DNA from: an uncultured Collinsella sp.
GTDB lineage: Bacteria; Actinomycetota; Coriobacteriia; Coriobacteriales; Coriobacteriaceae
NCBI GenBank assembly: GCA_902491395.1
Contig: CABUHO010000015.1
Span: 1-53,140, forward strand
Length of the DNA stretch: 53,140 nucleotides
Direction of reading: 5' to 3'
Shown here: positions 1 to 9,063 of the stretch, piece by piece
Layout: every line of letters begins with the position of its first letter
Position numbering within the stretch: position 1 is the stretch's first letter
The notes under the pieces: model-generated
Database searches by the model: none
Seen by the model: only the letters and a program-made list of their open reading frames with translations
What the model was told of the DNA's origin: nothing
Translations under genes and position numbers: made by a program

Positions 1-140
1 GCACATGTACGGATGAATGTGGGAAGTGTTCGGATGAAGCTGATAATCAAGGCGCTTAATGCAATTGACTAAGGTTGGCTAAATTGAACCAATACGGGGG
101 TTGCAAGCGTTACACTTTTGCAATCTGATGGCCCGTATCG

Positions 141-171
141 CGCGGCGCTCTTGTCGGAGCGCCGCGTTTTT
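141..171 (+). terminator. intrinsic terminator in leader of aminotransferase gene
   Basis: A perfect 10-bp GC-rich stem (141-150 with 157-166) is followed by five T residues. It ends only about 20 nt before the start codon at 191, so no separate promoter fits between them. It is therefore either an attenuator in this gene's own leader or the end of an upstream unit that is partly read through. Confidence 0.7.
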
Positions 172-190
172 CATATCGAAAGGTGGCACC

Positions 191-1354
191 ATGCAGGCAT
201 CGCAGCGTCTCGACCGCTTTGGCGCGGAGGTCTTCGCCTCGCTCAACAACAAGCTTCTCGCGTTGAAGGCTCAAGGCAAGACCATTTACAACATGAGCGT
301 GGGCACGCCCGACTTTAAGCCGTACGACCACGTGGTCGAGGCGCTCACGCAAGCAGCCCAAGATCCCGAGATGTGGAAGTATGCCCTGCGCGACCTGCCC
401 GAACTCAAGCAAGCCGTGTGCGATTACTATGAGCGCCGCTTTGGCGTTTCGGGTATTACGCCGTCCATGGTGCAGTCGTGCAACGGCACGCAGGAGGGCG
501 TGGGCCATTTGGGCCTGGCCCTGCTCGATCCGGGCGACACCATTCTGGTTCCCGATCCGTGCTACCCGGTCTTTGAGGCGGGTGCCAAGATCGCCGATGC
601 CAAGCTCGAGTACTATCCGTTGGTTGCCGAGCACAATTACCTGCCCTATGTGGCAGGTATCGATCCCGAAGTGGCCGATCGTGCCAAGTATATGATCGTG
701 TCGCTGCCCGCAAACCCGGTCGGCTCGGTGGGCACGCCCGAGGTCTACGAGGAGATCATCGCTTTCGCCCGCGAGCACGACCTGGTCATCGTCCATGACA
801 ACGCGTACTCCGACATCGTGTTCGACGGCGAGCCGGGCGGCAGCTTCTTGCAGTATCCCGGTGCGCTTGAGGTGGGCGTGGAGTTCTTCTCGTTCTCCAA
901 GTCGTTTAACGTCACCGGTGCCCGCATCGGCTTTTTGGTCGGCCGCGAGGACGTGGTCTCTGCCTTTGCCAAGCTGCGCGGCCAGATCGACTTTGGCATG
1001 TTCTTCCCGATCCAGAAGGCTGCTATCGCCTGCCTGAACGGTCCTCGCGATGAGGTCGAGGCGCAGCGTCTGAAGTACCAGGAGCGCCGCGATGCCCTGT
1101 GCGACGGTCTTGAGGGCCTGGGCTGGGAGCGTCCCAACGCGCATGGCTCCATGTTTGTGTGGGCCAAGCTTCCCGGTGGCCGCACCGATTCCATGGCGTT
1201 TTGCGAGGAGCTCATGGAGAAGGCCGGCGTTGTGGTGACGCCGGGCGCGAGCTTTGGTCCTTCGGGCGAGGGGCACGTGCGCATGGCGCTGGTCTTGCCG
1301 CCCGACCAGATTGCTTTGGCTGTCGAGGCCATTCGCGAGGCGGGCCTGTATTAG
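191..1354 (+). CDS. PLP aminotransferase, probable N-acetyl-LL-diaminopimelate aminotransferase
   Basis: This is a 387-residue fold-type I (class I/II) aminotransferase. The PLP-binding lysine sits in the motif SFSKSFNVTGARIG, and the upstream NPVG and DNAYSDI segments match the family. ATG 191 is chosen because AAAGGTGG lies just upstream; a longer frame would start inside the leader. Family members act on aspartate, LL-diaminopimelate or N-acetyl-diaminopimelate. Because DapH, an acetyltransferase, is encoded nearby, the acetyl-branch enzyme (PatA/DapX type) is the most economical reading, but substrate cannot be read from sequence alone. It lies upstream of ldh in the same direction. Confidence 0.75.
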   Translation: MQASQRLDRFGAEVFASLNNKLLALKAQGKTIYNMSVGTPDFKPYDHVVEALTQAAQDPEMWKYALRDLPELKQAVCDYYERRFGVSGITPSMVQSCNGTQEGVGHLGLALLDPGDTILVPDPCYPVFEAGAKIADAKLEYYPLVAEHNYLPYVAGIDPEVADRAKYMIVSLPANPVGSVGTPEVYEEIIAFAREHDLVIVHDNAYSDIVFDGEPGGSFLQYPGALEVGVEFFSFSKSFNVTGARIGFLVGREDVVSAFAKLRGQIDFGMFFPIQKAAIACLNGPRDEVEAQRLKYQERRDALCDGLEGLGWERPNAHGSMFVWAKLPGGRTDSMAFCEELMEKAGVVVTPGASFGPSGEGHVRMALVLPPDQIALAVEAIREAGLY

Positions 1355-1497
1355 AAAGGTATTTCGGCTCGTCAATAGTTCGAAACCGATTTCGTGCAGT
1401 TATTTTACGAATTCTGCAAACAATTTCGGTAAACGGTCGATTTTTAGCTGCGAATAGGGGCATAATCAAAGTCCCGATTGGATGTATTGGGATTACG

Positions 1498-1530
1498 GCA
1501 AGCCGCTCGGGTCGTTCCCGGGCGGCTTGC
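1498..1530 (+). promoter_or_regulatory. leader hairpin before ldh
   Basis: A 14-bp stem with one G-U pair (1498-1511 with 1517-1530, 5-nt loop) lies about 25 nt upstream of the ldh start and just before its SD. No T-run follows, so it does not look like a finished terminator. It could stabilise the mRNA 5' end or take part in attenuation. Confidence 0.55.
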
Positions 1531-1555
1531 TTGTGGAGAGAGATGGGAGTTTCTA

Positions 1556-2506
1556 ATGGTTAACGAGAAGAAGGTCGCTATTGTCGGCTGCGGTTTCGTT
1601 GGTTCGTCTTCGGCGTTCGCGCTGATGCAGAGTGGCCTGTTCTCCGAGATGGTCCTCATCGACGTGGACAAGAACCGCGCCGAGGGTGAGGCCCTGGATA
1701 TCGCGCACGGCATGACGTTTGCCGAGCCGATGAAGATCTACGCCGGCGATTATTCCGATGTCGCCGACGCCGCCATGATCGTCGTCACCGCTGGCGCTGC
1801 CCAGAAGCCCGGTGAGACTCGCCTGGACCTGGTCAACAAGAACGTCAGCATCTTTAAGTCCATTATCCCCGAGATTAAGAAGTCTGGCTTCGACGGCATC
1901 CTGCTCATCGTCTCCAACCCGGTCGACGTGCTGACCTATGCCGCCATCAAGATGTCCGGCCTGCCCGAGGGCCACGTTATTGGCTCCGGCACCGTGCTCG
2001 ACACCGGCCGTCTGCAGCAGATGCTTGGTGCCCACGTTGAGGTCGACCCGCGCGATGTCCAGGCCTATGTCATGGGTGAGCACGGCGACTCTGAGTTTGT
2101 CGCTTGGTCCAGCGCTCAGGTTGCCGGCGTTCCGCTGAACACCTTCTGCGAGCTTCACGGTCATCTGGAGCATGAGGCTGCCGAGAAGCGCATCGCCGAG
2201 GACGTCAAAAACTCCGCCTACACCATCATCGAGAAGAAGCACGCCACCTACTACGGCGTCGCCATGGCCGTCAAGCGCATCTGCACTGCCGTCATGCGCG
2301 ATGAGCAGACCGTTCTGCCTGTCTCCTCGCTTATGGTGGGCGAGTACGGCCTGTCCGATCTTGCCATCTCCATGCCGACCGTCGTTGGCCGCGACGGCGT
2401 TGTCTGCCGCGTCCCCGTGCCGCTGAACGATGACGAGCAGCATGAGCTTACCGCCTCCGCCAAGGCCCTCAAGGACATCATCGACAGCGTCGACTTCTCC
2501 TGCTAA
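1556..2506 (+). CDS. ldh: L-lactate dehydrogenase
   Basis: This 316-residue cytosolic enzyme reduces pyruvate to L-lactate with NADH, regenerating NAD+ during fermentation. The N-terminal GCGFVGS loop binds NAD. The active-site loop around residues 83-89 (QKPGETR) has Gln at the position that separates lactate from malate dehydrogenases. Arg89 would bind the carboxylate, and His176 in GEHGDSE is the catalytic base. The length is normal. ATG 1556 follows GGGAG at 7 nt. The gene has its own leader hairpin and a downstream terminator, so it is probably a single-gene unit. Confidence 0.93.
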   Translation: MVNEKKVAIVGCGFVGSSSAFALMQSGLFSEMVLIDVDKNRAEGEALDIAHGMTFAEPMKIYAGDYSDVADAAMIVVTAGAAQKPGETRLDLVNKNVSIFKSIIPEIKKSGFDGILLIVSNPVDVLTYAAIKMSGLPEGHVIGSGTVLDTGRLQQMLGAHVEVDPRDVQAYVMGEHGDSEFVAWSSAQVAGVPLNTFCELHGHLEHEAAEKRIAEDVKNSAYTIIEKKHATYYGVAMAVKRICTAVMRDEQTVLPVSSLMVGEYGLSDLAISMPTVVGRDGVVCRVPVPLNDDEQHELTASAKALKDIIDSVDFSC

Positions 2507-2539
2507 ATCAAGCTCGCGAGAGCGAAAAGCTACAATGAA

Positions 2540-2573
2540 GGCGTCCGGGTCCACGCGGCCCGGGCGCCTTTTT
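2540..2573 (+). terminator. terminator after ldh
   Basis: A 10-bp stem (2540-2549 with 2559-2568) rich in GC is followed by five T residues, 34 nt after the ldh stop codon. Confidence 0.85.
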
Positions 2574-2620
2574 GATGCAAAGTAACCTGACCCCAATGCA
2601 CCATAGTTGATGGGAGGGCC

Positions 2621-3781
2621 ATGTCGGATTCGCCTAATTTTTTGACCTATGCCCAGACGGCGTTTTATCCGTTTGAGGAGCAGCCGTTCTGCGCGGTGGA
2701 TAGCCTGGTCTTTGCGTGGTTGTCCTATTTGCGTTTGCCGGGTGATATGGCGGAGCTGACGAACTGGCAGGGCCTAGACGTACGCGAGCTGCTGCGTGCC
2801 GAGTGCTACCGGGACATGATTGGCGACTTGTGGGACCCAGAGGGGAGCAGGGCCTTGTTGGAGGCCGTGGCAGCAAGCCCTCGCTACCGTGGCGTGCACG
2901 TTTGCGGCTATCGTGCCGTGAGCGATGTGGTGGCGACAGAGCAGTTTGCAGCCATGGCGTTCCGGTTTCCGGCGGGGTTTAGCTATCTTTCCTTCCGGGG
3001 GACCGACAGCACGATTGTGGGCTGGAAAGAGGACTTCAACATGGCGTTCCGGTGTCCCGTGCCCTCCCAGGAATCTGCGGCGCGCTATGTGGACGAGGCG
3101 GCGGATGCGATTGACGGGCCGCTTTTGTGCGGAGGTCATTCCAAGGGTGGAAACCTTGCGGTGTACGGTGCGGCGATGTGCTCCGATGTTGCCCGTGAGC
3201 GAATCGAACGGGTGTATTCCCATGATGGTCCGGGCTTCGTCGAGGAGTTTCTGAACGGCAACGCCTTTGCCGTTCTTTCCGGTCGAATCGACAAGACGCT
3301 ACCTCGGTCGTCGATCTTTGGCATGATGTTCGAGACGCAGGAGGACTATGCCATCGTTGAGAGCACCGAGTTCAGCCTGCTGCAGCATAATCCCTTTAGC
3401 TGGGTGGTTGATGATCGCGACTTCGTGTACTGTGAGCGCCTGTCCGCCGGTGCTCGATACGTTGATGGCTCCATTCGCGAGATGCTGCTTGCAGTGTCAC
3501 CTAGCGAGCGCGAGCGTTTTGTAGATGCGTTGTTCTCCGTGTTTGAAGCTACGGGTGCTGAGCGGTTTGCGGATATCGCCGGGAATCTGCGCGAGAGCCT
3601 GCCCGTGATGCTCCAGGCCGCGCAAGGCTTTGACGAGGATACGCGACGCTTTGTCTCGCAGACCATCGTGGCAATCCTTAAATGCGCGCTGCTGCCCAAA
3701 CGACCCCAGATCGACATGCCCGCTGCCGGCAAGAGTTTGGCAGAACAGCTCGAGGCTTGGCAGTCCGAGCTCCTGCGCTAG
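2621..3781 (+). CDS. DUF2974 (Mbeg1-like) alpha/beta hydrolase
   Basis: This 386-residue protein has a serine-hydrolase nucleophile elbow, GHSKGG, with Ser174, preceded by the SFRGTD strand motif (124-129). The layout matches the DUF2974/Mbeg1-like family, whose members resemble lipases but mostly lack a defined substrate. There is no signal peptide or membrane segment, so it is probably cytosolic. The start follows GGGAGGG. It is flanked by the ldh terminator and its own intergenic gap. The likely role is esterase or lipase activity, with substrate unknown. Confidence 0.8.
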   Translation: MSDSPNFLTYAQTAFYPFEEQPFCAVDSLVFAWLSYLRLPGDMAELTNWQGLDVRELLRAECYRDMIGDLWDPEGSRALLEAVAASPRYRGVHVCGYRAVSDVVATEQFAAMAFRFPAGFSYLSFRGTDSTIVGWKEDFNMAFRCPVPSQESAARYVDEAADAIDGPLLCGGHSKGGNLAVYGAAMCSDVARERIERVYSHDGPGFVEEFLNGNAFAVLSGRIDKTLPRSSIFGMMFETQEDYAIVESTEFSLLQHNPFSWVVDDRDFVYCERLSAGARYVDGSIREMLLAVSPSERERFVDALFSVFEATGAERFADIAGNLRESLPVMLQAAQGFDEDTRRFVSQTIVAILKCALLPKRPQIDMPAAGKSLAEQLEAWQSELLR

Positions 3782-3883
3782 CCATTGGCGCAAAGCAGCC
3801 TGTCCCCGATGGACCAAGCTTCGATGCGCCTGGGGCGGGCTCGACCGCTATACTGGTTCGTGCCGAAATCGATCTAGAACGGA

Positions 3884-4897
3884 ATGCCGTATATGAAAAT
3901 CAATCACGCGATTCTACATATCCTGGACTTTGACTCTGCCGTCAACGTCATGAGCCAGCGCGAGCTCGATATCGAGAGCCGTACCGTGCGCAACTTTGTG
4001 ACCACGCATCTGCGCCGCGCACGCGCTTCGGCCGACAATAAGCGCGCCACGTTTGCCGAGAACTCTGCGTTTGGCGGCGAGCTCAAGGGCTATTTCTTTG
4101 GCGAGCGCGAGTTCGTAGACCTGTCGCAGCAGATTGCGGAGTTCATTTCCTCCGAGCTTACCAAGGCCGAAAAAGCCGAGTCCACCGATGTGCTCGTGGC
4201 CGACTTTGACGACGACGAGGATGCCCGCTGGTTTGCCGTGATGCTGCTGGGCTCCAAACAGGCCTTTATGCACGAGGTGGGCCGCGAGGAGGGCGAGGTA
4301 CGCAACGACATCGCGCGTCACTACGCCATTCTGCCGAACCCTTCGCAAAAGGTGCCGAGCTATGCCATCGTGCGCGCGAGCACCATGGAGATCGGCTATG
4401 TGGACAAGAAACGCAAGATTGCCGGCGAGGACCGTATGCTCATTCCCGACGGTCTGCTGCAGTGCGATACGGGCGTGTCGGGCAAGGAAGTTATCGACAC
4501 CGTTACGCGTGTGGTCGAGGAAGTCGCCGAGGAGCACGGCGCCAACACGGCCGTGGCGCTCGCCAAGGTTAAGGCTGCCGTTGCCGAGAAGGTTGAGGAT
4601 GACGAGGAGCTGCCGCCTTGGGATATCGTCGATGAGGTCTTTGAGGACGAGCCGGTCATCAAGGAGAGCGTGCGTGCGGCGCTGACCGAAGAGAAGGTGC
4701 CCGAGCGTGTGCCCGTGGAGCGCAAGCAGGTCGAGCGCGCCGCCGTGCGCAATCACAAGATCCGTACCGACACGGGTATCGAAATCAGCTTCCCGGCCGA
4801 GATGGGTTCGAACTCCGAGTACATCGAGTTCGTCAACGAGCCCAACGGCCTCATCTCCATCGAGCTCAAAAACATCGGCAGCATCGAGAATCGATGA
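3884..4897 (+). CDS. 37-kDa nucleoid-associated protein (NdpA/YejK family)
   Basis: This 337-residue protein matches the NA37 family: the N-terminal AILHILD segment and the central block NDIARHYAILPNPSQKVPSY are typical. Family members bind the nucleoid, and their detailed role is poorly defined. A Glu/Asp-rich middle stretch (around residues 225-270) separates the main domain from the C-terminal part. No strong SD precedes ATG 3884, and ATG 3893 is an equally good start. A TATACT hexamer at about 3850 could be the -10 element. The gene is monocistronic and convergent with dapH. Confidence 0.78.
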   Translation: MPYMKINHAILHILDFDSAVNVMSQRELDIESRTVRNFVTTHLRRARASADNKRATFAENSAFGGELKGYFFGEREFVDLSQQIAEFISSELTKAEKAESTDVLVADFDDDEDARWFAVMLLGSKQAFMHEVGREEGEVRNDIARHYAILPNPSQKVPSYAIVRASTMEIGYVDKKRKIAGEDRMLIPDGLLQCDTGVSGKEVIDTVTRVVEEVAEEHGANTAVALAKVKAAVAEKVEDDEELPPWDIVDEVFEDEPVIKESVRAALTEEKVPERVPVERKQVERAAVRNHKIRTDTGIEISFPAEMGSNSEYIEFVNEPNGLISIELKNIGSIENR

Positions 4898-4924
4898 GTT
4901 GCGTTACGCCTACAGCGGGAAAGC

Positions 4925-4957
4925 AAAGGCCGAAGCTCCTTGGGGCCTCGGCCTTCT
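4925..4957. terminator. shared terminator between convergent genes
   Basis: A stem formed by 4925-4933 and 4948-4956 lies between the 3' ends of the nucleoid protein gene and dapH. It carries A-rich and T-rich flanks on opposite sides and can serve both directions. Confidence 0.7.
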
Positions 4958-5030
4958 TGTTTGGGGGTGAATTGCCCCGCAGGTTGAGCATAAGTCAGCG
5001 AAAACGCGGTTTGTCAAAATCGCGTAACTA

Positions 5031-5750
5031 TTAAAGTTGACGTAAGCCCTCTTCGAGACCGGTCTTGCTGTCGGTCTTCTCGTCGCGCATCTTGATGACG
5101 CGGGCGGGGACACCGGCCACGACGGCACCGGCGGGGACGTCCTCGACGCATACGGCGCCGGCGGCAACGACAGCGCCCTTGCCTACGTGCACGCCCTCCA
5201 GGACCACGGCGTTGGCGCCGATCATGACATCGTCCTCGATGATGACGGGCGTGGCACTTGCGGGTTCAACGACGCCTGCCAACACGGTTCCAGCGCCGAT
5301 GTGGCAGTTCTTGCCCACGGTGGCACGGCCGCCCAGCACGGCGCCCATGTCGATCATGGAGCCCTCACCGATGACGGAGCCGATATTGATGATGGCACCC
5401 ATCATGATGACGGCGCGATCGCCGATCTCGACGCGGTCACGGATGATCGCGCCCGGCTCGATGCGGGCATTGATGCCCTTGAGGTCGAGCATGGGGACGG
5501 CGGAGTTGCGGCAGTCATTCTCGACGTCGTAGTAGTCGATGGAGTCGGCATTGGCATCGAGGATGGCCTTGAGCTCATCCCAATCGCCAAAGACAGTCTT
5601 GCCACGACGGCCGCCGTAGACGTGCGCATCGCCCCAGGCAACCTTCATGCCGGGCTTCTCGCGCACATACAGCTTGACAGGCGTCTTTTTGGGCGCGGTG
5701 GCGATGTAATTGATAATCTCCTGGGCATCCATCTCGGCTGCGTTACTCAT
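5031..5750 (-). CDS. dapH: tetrahydrodipicolinate N-acetyltransferase
   Basis: This 239-residue enzyme acetylates tetrahydrodipicolinate using acetyl-CoA, committing lysine synthesis to the acetyl branch. The C-terminal two-thirds shows hexapeptide repeats of a left-handed beta-helix (for example IGSVIGEGSMIDMGAVLGG and later GAVVAAGAV). The N-terminal domain matches the DapH-specific region rather than succinylating DapD. It is the last gene of the dap operon, about 39 nt after dapB, and falls under the riboswitch upstream of the LysA-DapA gene. Confidence 0.92.
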   Translation of the reverse strand: MSNAAEMDAQEIINYIATAPKKTPVKLYVREKPGMKVAWGDAHVYGGRRGKTVFGDWDELKAILDANADSIDYYDVENDCRNSAVPMLDLKGINARIEPGAIIRDRVEIGDRAVIMMGAIINIGSVIGEGSMIDMGAVLGGRATVGKNCHIGAGTVLAGVVEPASATPVIIEDDVMIGANAVVLEGVHVGKGAVVAAGAVCVEDVPAGAVVAGVPARVIKMRDEKTDSKTGLEEGLRQL

Positions 5751-5789
5751 TTGCTGTCTCTCCTTTGGGTGGATCCGGTTGATACCTGG

Positions 5790-6530
5790 TTAGGCAAACA
5801 TGACCTGGTCGAACGTATAGAAGCCGTGCTCGCGGGTGACGAGCTTCTGCGCGGCTGCCAGAGCGCCGTTGACGAAGATCTGACGGCTCGTGGCGCGATG
5901 CGTAAGCGTGATTTCCTCGTCCTGGCCAAAGAAGCTCACCTCGTGCACGCCGGCGACGGTGCCGCCGCGCAGCGAGTGCATACCGATTTCCTTGGGGTCG
6001 CGCGCACCGCACATGCCCTCGCGTCCGTAGACGGGGTGGTAGCCTGCCTCGGGCTCGGCTTCGACGACGGCATCGAGCAGTAACTTGGCAGTGCCGCTGG
6101 GGGCATCGACCTTTTGGTTGTGGTGCGTCTCGACGATCTCGCAGTCAAAGCCGGGCAGCTCACGCGTGGCCTGGGCTACCAAATGACGCAGGGCTGCGAT
6201 ACCGATGGAGTAATTGCCCGAGTGCATGACGCGGGCGTTCTGACCCAGCTCGCGCAGGCGATCCATCTGCTCGGGTGTGTAGCCCGTGGTACCCGAGACT
6301 AACGCGGCACCTGTGCGCTCGACATAGGCGACGACGGCATCGAAGGTCACGACGTTCGAGAAGTCGATGATGACGTCGGCTGCCGGGGCGCTCTCGAGCT
6401 CGGACAGATCAAAACCGATCTGGGCCACGATATCAAAAACGGGCTGCCCGGCGGCGTCGACAATGCCTTCGGCGGTAGTGCGGATGAGCGAGCCCATGCG
6501 GCCCGTTCCCATAATGACGGTCTTAATCAA
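5790..6530 (-). CDS. dapB: 4-hydroxy-tetrahydrodipicolinate reductase
   Basis: This 246-residue enzyme performs the NAD(P)H-dependent reduction that follows DapA. It has an N-terminal GTGRMG nucleotide-binding loop and the catalytic signature ETHHNQKVDAPSGTA, with the His-His pair and the conserved Lys. The start overlaps the end of the DapA-coding frame by 8 nt (6523-6530), which implies translational coupling. Its place between DapA and DapH follows pathway order. Confidence 0.94.
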   Translation of the reverse strand: MIKTVIMGTGRMGSLIRTTAEGIVDAAGQPVFDIVAQIGFDLSELESAPAADVIIDFSNVVTFDAVVAYVERTGAALVSGTTGYTPEQMDRLRELGQNARVMHSGNYSIGIAALRHLVAQATRELPGFDCEIVETHHNQKVDAPSGTAKLLLDAVVEAEPEAGYHPVYGREGMCGARDPKEIGMHSLRGGTVAGVHEVSFFGQDEEITLTHRATSRQIFVNGALAAAQKLVTREHGFYTFDQVMFA

Positions 6531-8832
6531 GCAGACCAGCTCCCTTCAGAGCATCGGTAAGTGCAGCGCGCGTGTCGTCTGCCATGGGGCATAGCGGCAT
6601 GCGGTAGTTGGCTTCGATCATACCCATCTGAGCGAGCGCTTCCTTGACGGGGATGGGGTTGACCTCACTAAAGAGGGCGTTGATGAGCGGCTGGCCGGCA
6701 ATCTGGATATCGCGGGCGCGCTCCACGTCGCCGTCCAGATAGGCGCGGCACATGTCATGTACGAGCTGCGGTTGAACATCGGCCCACACGCTGATAGTGC
6801 CCGAGGCGCCCAGGCTCATGAGCGGCACGGTAAGCGCGTCCTCGCCCGAGTACATGCGGAAGTCGTCGGACAGCAGGTGGGCGATCTTGGCTGCGTAGGC
6901 GACGTTGCCCGAGGCCTCCTTGATGCCCATGATGTTGGGGTGCGCGGCCAAGCGCTCCACGTTGTGCACGCTGATGCCGCAGCCGCAGCGGCCGGGGATG
7001 TTGTACAGGATGCAGGGGATGTCCACGGCGTCGGCCACGGTCTTAAAGTGCTGGTAGATGCCCTCTTCATTGGACTTGTTGTAGTAGGGGGTAATGAGCA
7101 GCAGACCATCGGCGCCCAGGCCCTGGTAAGTAAGCGACTTGGTGAGCATGGTCTGCGTGGAGTTGGATCCCGAGCCGGCAATGACGGGGACGCGGCCCGC
7201 AACCTGCTTGACCACTGCGGCGACAACGGAGTTGTCCTCGTCGTCGGTCATCGTGGCACTCTCTCCGGTGGTGCCCAGGGTGAGGATGGCGTCGGTGCCG
7301 TTTTGCAGGTGGAAATCGATAAGGCGCTCGAGCGCGTCAAAGTCGACACTGCCGTCCTTTTTAAACGGCGTGACGAGGGCGACGATTGAGCCCTCGAGAT
7401 TGCGGATATCCATGTTCTTCTCCTTCGCTTCCGCGATCTGGACGCGTTTGTTCCATTGGGCGGCGACTGCCAGGCGCTCGTCCTGAGCGCGACGGCGGGC
7501 GCTTTCGGCGCGCGATTTGGCCAGCAGCTCGCGGCCGCACGGCAGCACGTCGAGCGTGGCAAAGTAATCGCCCGGGCGTTCGGCGCGTCGGATGAGGTCG
7601 GCCGAGCCATCGGGGCGTAGCAGGACCTCGGCGGAGCGCAGGCGGCCGTTGTAGTTGTAGCCCATGGAGTAGCCATGCGCGCCGGTGTCGTGAATCACGA
7701 GCAGGTCGCCCATGTCGATATGCGGCAGCTCGCGGTCGATGGCGAACTTGTCGTTGTTCTCGCACAGATTGCCCGTGATGTCGTACGTGTTCGTGACGGG
7801 GGCTGCGGTCTTGTCGGCGCCACCCGGCTGACCCATCACCGTAATGTGGTGGTAGGCGCCATACATGGCAGGGCGAATCAGATCGACGGCACTGGCGTCC
7901 ACGCCGATATAGTCCTTGTAGATCTGCTTCTCGTGGATGGCCTTGGTGACCAGGCACCCATAGGGGCCCATCATAAAGCGGCCCATCTCGGTGCAGATGG
8001 CCACATCGCCCATGCCGGCGGGAACCAGGATCTCGTCGTAGGCCGTGTGTACCCCTTCACCGATGGCGTGGATGTCGTTGGCCTGCTGCTCGGGCAGGTA
8101 GGGGATACCGACGCCGCCGGACAGATTGATGAAGGCGACGTGTGCGCCGGTCTCGCGCTCCAGGCGCACGGCAAGCTCAAAGAGGATGCGCGCGAGCTTG
8201 GGGTAGTAGTCGTTGGTGACGGTGTTGCTGGCAAGGAATGCGTGGATACCAAAGCGCTCGGCGCCCTTGGCCTTAAGCATACGGAAGGCCTCGAAGAGCT
8301 GCTCGGTGGTCATGCCATATTTGGAGTCGCCCGGGTTGTCCATGATGCCGTTGGAGAGCTGGAACAGGCCGCCTGGATTAAAGCGGCAGCTGACCGTCTT
8401 GGGGATGGGCCCCGCAACACGCTCAAAGAACTCAATGTGGCTGATGTCGTCAAAGTTGACGATGGCGCCCAGCTTGTCGGCGAGCTCAAAGTCGGCAGCC
8501 GGCGTGTCGTTGGACGAGAACATGATGTCGTGTCCCGTGATACCCAGCGAGCGGGCGATCATAAGCTCGGTATAGCTCGAGCAATCGCAGCCGCAGCCGT
8601 ATTCGTTGAGAATGGAGATGAGCGCCGGGTTGGGGTTGGCCTTGACGGCAAAGTATTCCTTAAAGCCCGGGTTCCATGCAAAGGCGTCGCGCACTTCTTG
8701 CATGTTGCGGCGGATGCCCGCCTCGTCGTATAGATGAAACGGCGTGGGGAACTGCTCGACGATATGCTCGAGTGTTTCCTTGTCCACAAACGGCTGCTTG
8801 GCCGCATATGCCTCGTTGGGGGTCAATGCCAT
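6523..8832 (-). CDS. lysA-dapA: fused diaminopimelate decarboxylase / 4-hydroxy-tetrahydrodipicolinate synthase
   Basis: One open frame of 769 residues carries two lysine-pathway enzymes. Residues 1 to about 425 are LysA: Lys64 in YFAVKANPNP binds PLP, and CENNDKFAIDRELP plus GAHGYSMGYNYNG are the catalytic Cys and GAY-type motifs. A charged Arg/Lys/Glu/Ala linker (about 425-473) follows. Met474 then begins a complete 296-residue DapA with GTTGESAT, Tyr in LYNIP and the Schiff-base Lys in MGIKEASG (fusion residue 638). An AAGGAG sits 6 nt before the Met474 codon, so free DapA could also be made. LysA gives lysine, and DapA is the first committed step. A lysine riboswitch precedes the gene. 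Confidence 0.88.
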   Translation of the reverse strand: MALTPNEAYAAKQPFVDKETLEHIVEQFPTPFHLYDEAGIRRNMQEVRDAFAWNPGFKEYFAVKANPNPALISILNEYGCGCDCSSYTELMIARSLGITGHDIMFSSNDTPAADFELADKLGAIVNFDDISHIEFFERVAGPIPKTVSCRFNPGGLFQLSNGIMDNPGDSKYGMTTEQLFEAFRMLKAKGAERFGIHAFLASNTVTNDYYPKLARILFELAVRLERETGAHVAFINLSGGVGIPYLPEQQANDIHAIGEGVHTAYDEILVPAGMGDVAICTEMGRFMMGPYGCLVTKAIHEKQIYKDYIGVDASAVDLIRPAMYGAYHHITVMGQPGGADKTAAPVTNTYDITGNLCENNDKFAIDRELPHIDMGDLLVIHDTGAHGYSMGYNYNGRLRSAEVLLRPDGSADLIRRAERPGDYFATLDVLPCGRELLAKSRAESARRRAQDERLAVAAQWNKRVQIAEAKEKNMDIRNLEGSIVALVTPFKKDGSVDFDALERLIDFHLQNGTDAILTLGTTGESATMTDDEDNSVVAAVVKQVAGRVPVIAGSGSNSTQTMLTKSLTYQGLGADGLLLITPYYNKSNEEGIYQHFKTVADAVDIPCILYNIPGRCGCGISVHNVERLAAHPNIMGIKEASGNVAYAAKIAHLLSDDFRMYSGEDALTVPLMSLGASGTISVWADVQPQLVHDMCRAYLDGDVERARDIQIAGQPLINALFSEVNPIPVKEALAQMGMIEANYRMPLCPMADDTRAALTDALKGAGLLD

Positions 8833-8845
8833 GTCCCGTAAACCT

Positions 8846-8910
8846 CGCTATCCAGACGGCGCCATCTGCGCATCGAATCCGCATAGCGTGGACCCAATGT
8901 CCGGATAGCG
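8846..8910 (-). promoter_or_regulatory. candidate riboswitch expression platform
   Basis: Between the lysine aptamer and the LysA start, 8899-8910 can pair with 8846-8857 (12 bp, one G-U) to form a long hairpin whose base abuts the likely SD, AGG, near 8843-8845. No T-run follows. This suggests control of ribosome access rather than termination, as an inference. Confidence 0.5.
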
Positions 8911-8926
8911 CTCCCGCATTGCTGCA

Positions 8927-9060
8927 GACAGTCCTGTGAGTGTTTCCCACAGGCCCACCAGGTTGTTCGTGCCCGAAAAACCCAGTTCGGCGGGTTTCGC
9001 CTCCCCACGGGGTCAAAGCCTGCCGGCTCGCCCGCGGCTCTTCGTGCCCGCGCCTCTATC
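8927..9060 (-). ncRNA. lysine riboswitch (L-box) aptamer
   Basis: The RNA begins GATAGAGGCGCG, then AAGAG, later GGCGAAA and CGCCGAA, and ends in a P5-type stem (CCTGTG with CACAGG) followed by CTGTC. The first GATAG and the last CTGTC pair to close P1. These elements appear in the same order as in the known lysine aptamer of lysC leaders, although this copy is shorter at about 134 nt. It lies directly upstream of the LysA-DapA, dapB, dapH operon, a target expected for lysine feedback. Confidence 0.85.
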
Positions 9061-9063
9061 AAG

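Noticed and set aside
179..193. GGTGGCACC resembling the T-box antiterminator motif
   Set aside because: It lies after the terminator and overlaps the SD, with no specifier stem visible; it is the ribosome site.
7675..8733. 352-codon frame on the plus strand opposite lysA
   Set aside because: It is antisense to a clear LysA domain, has no SD or family match and reflects high GC at third positions.
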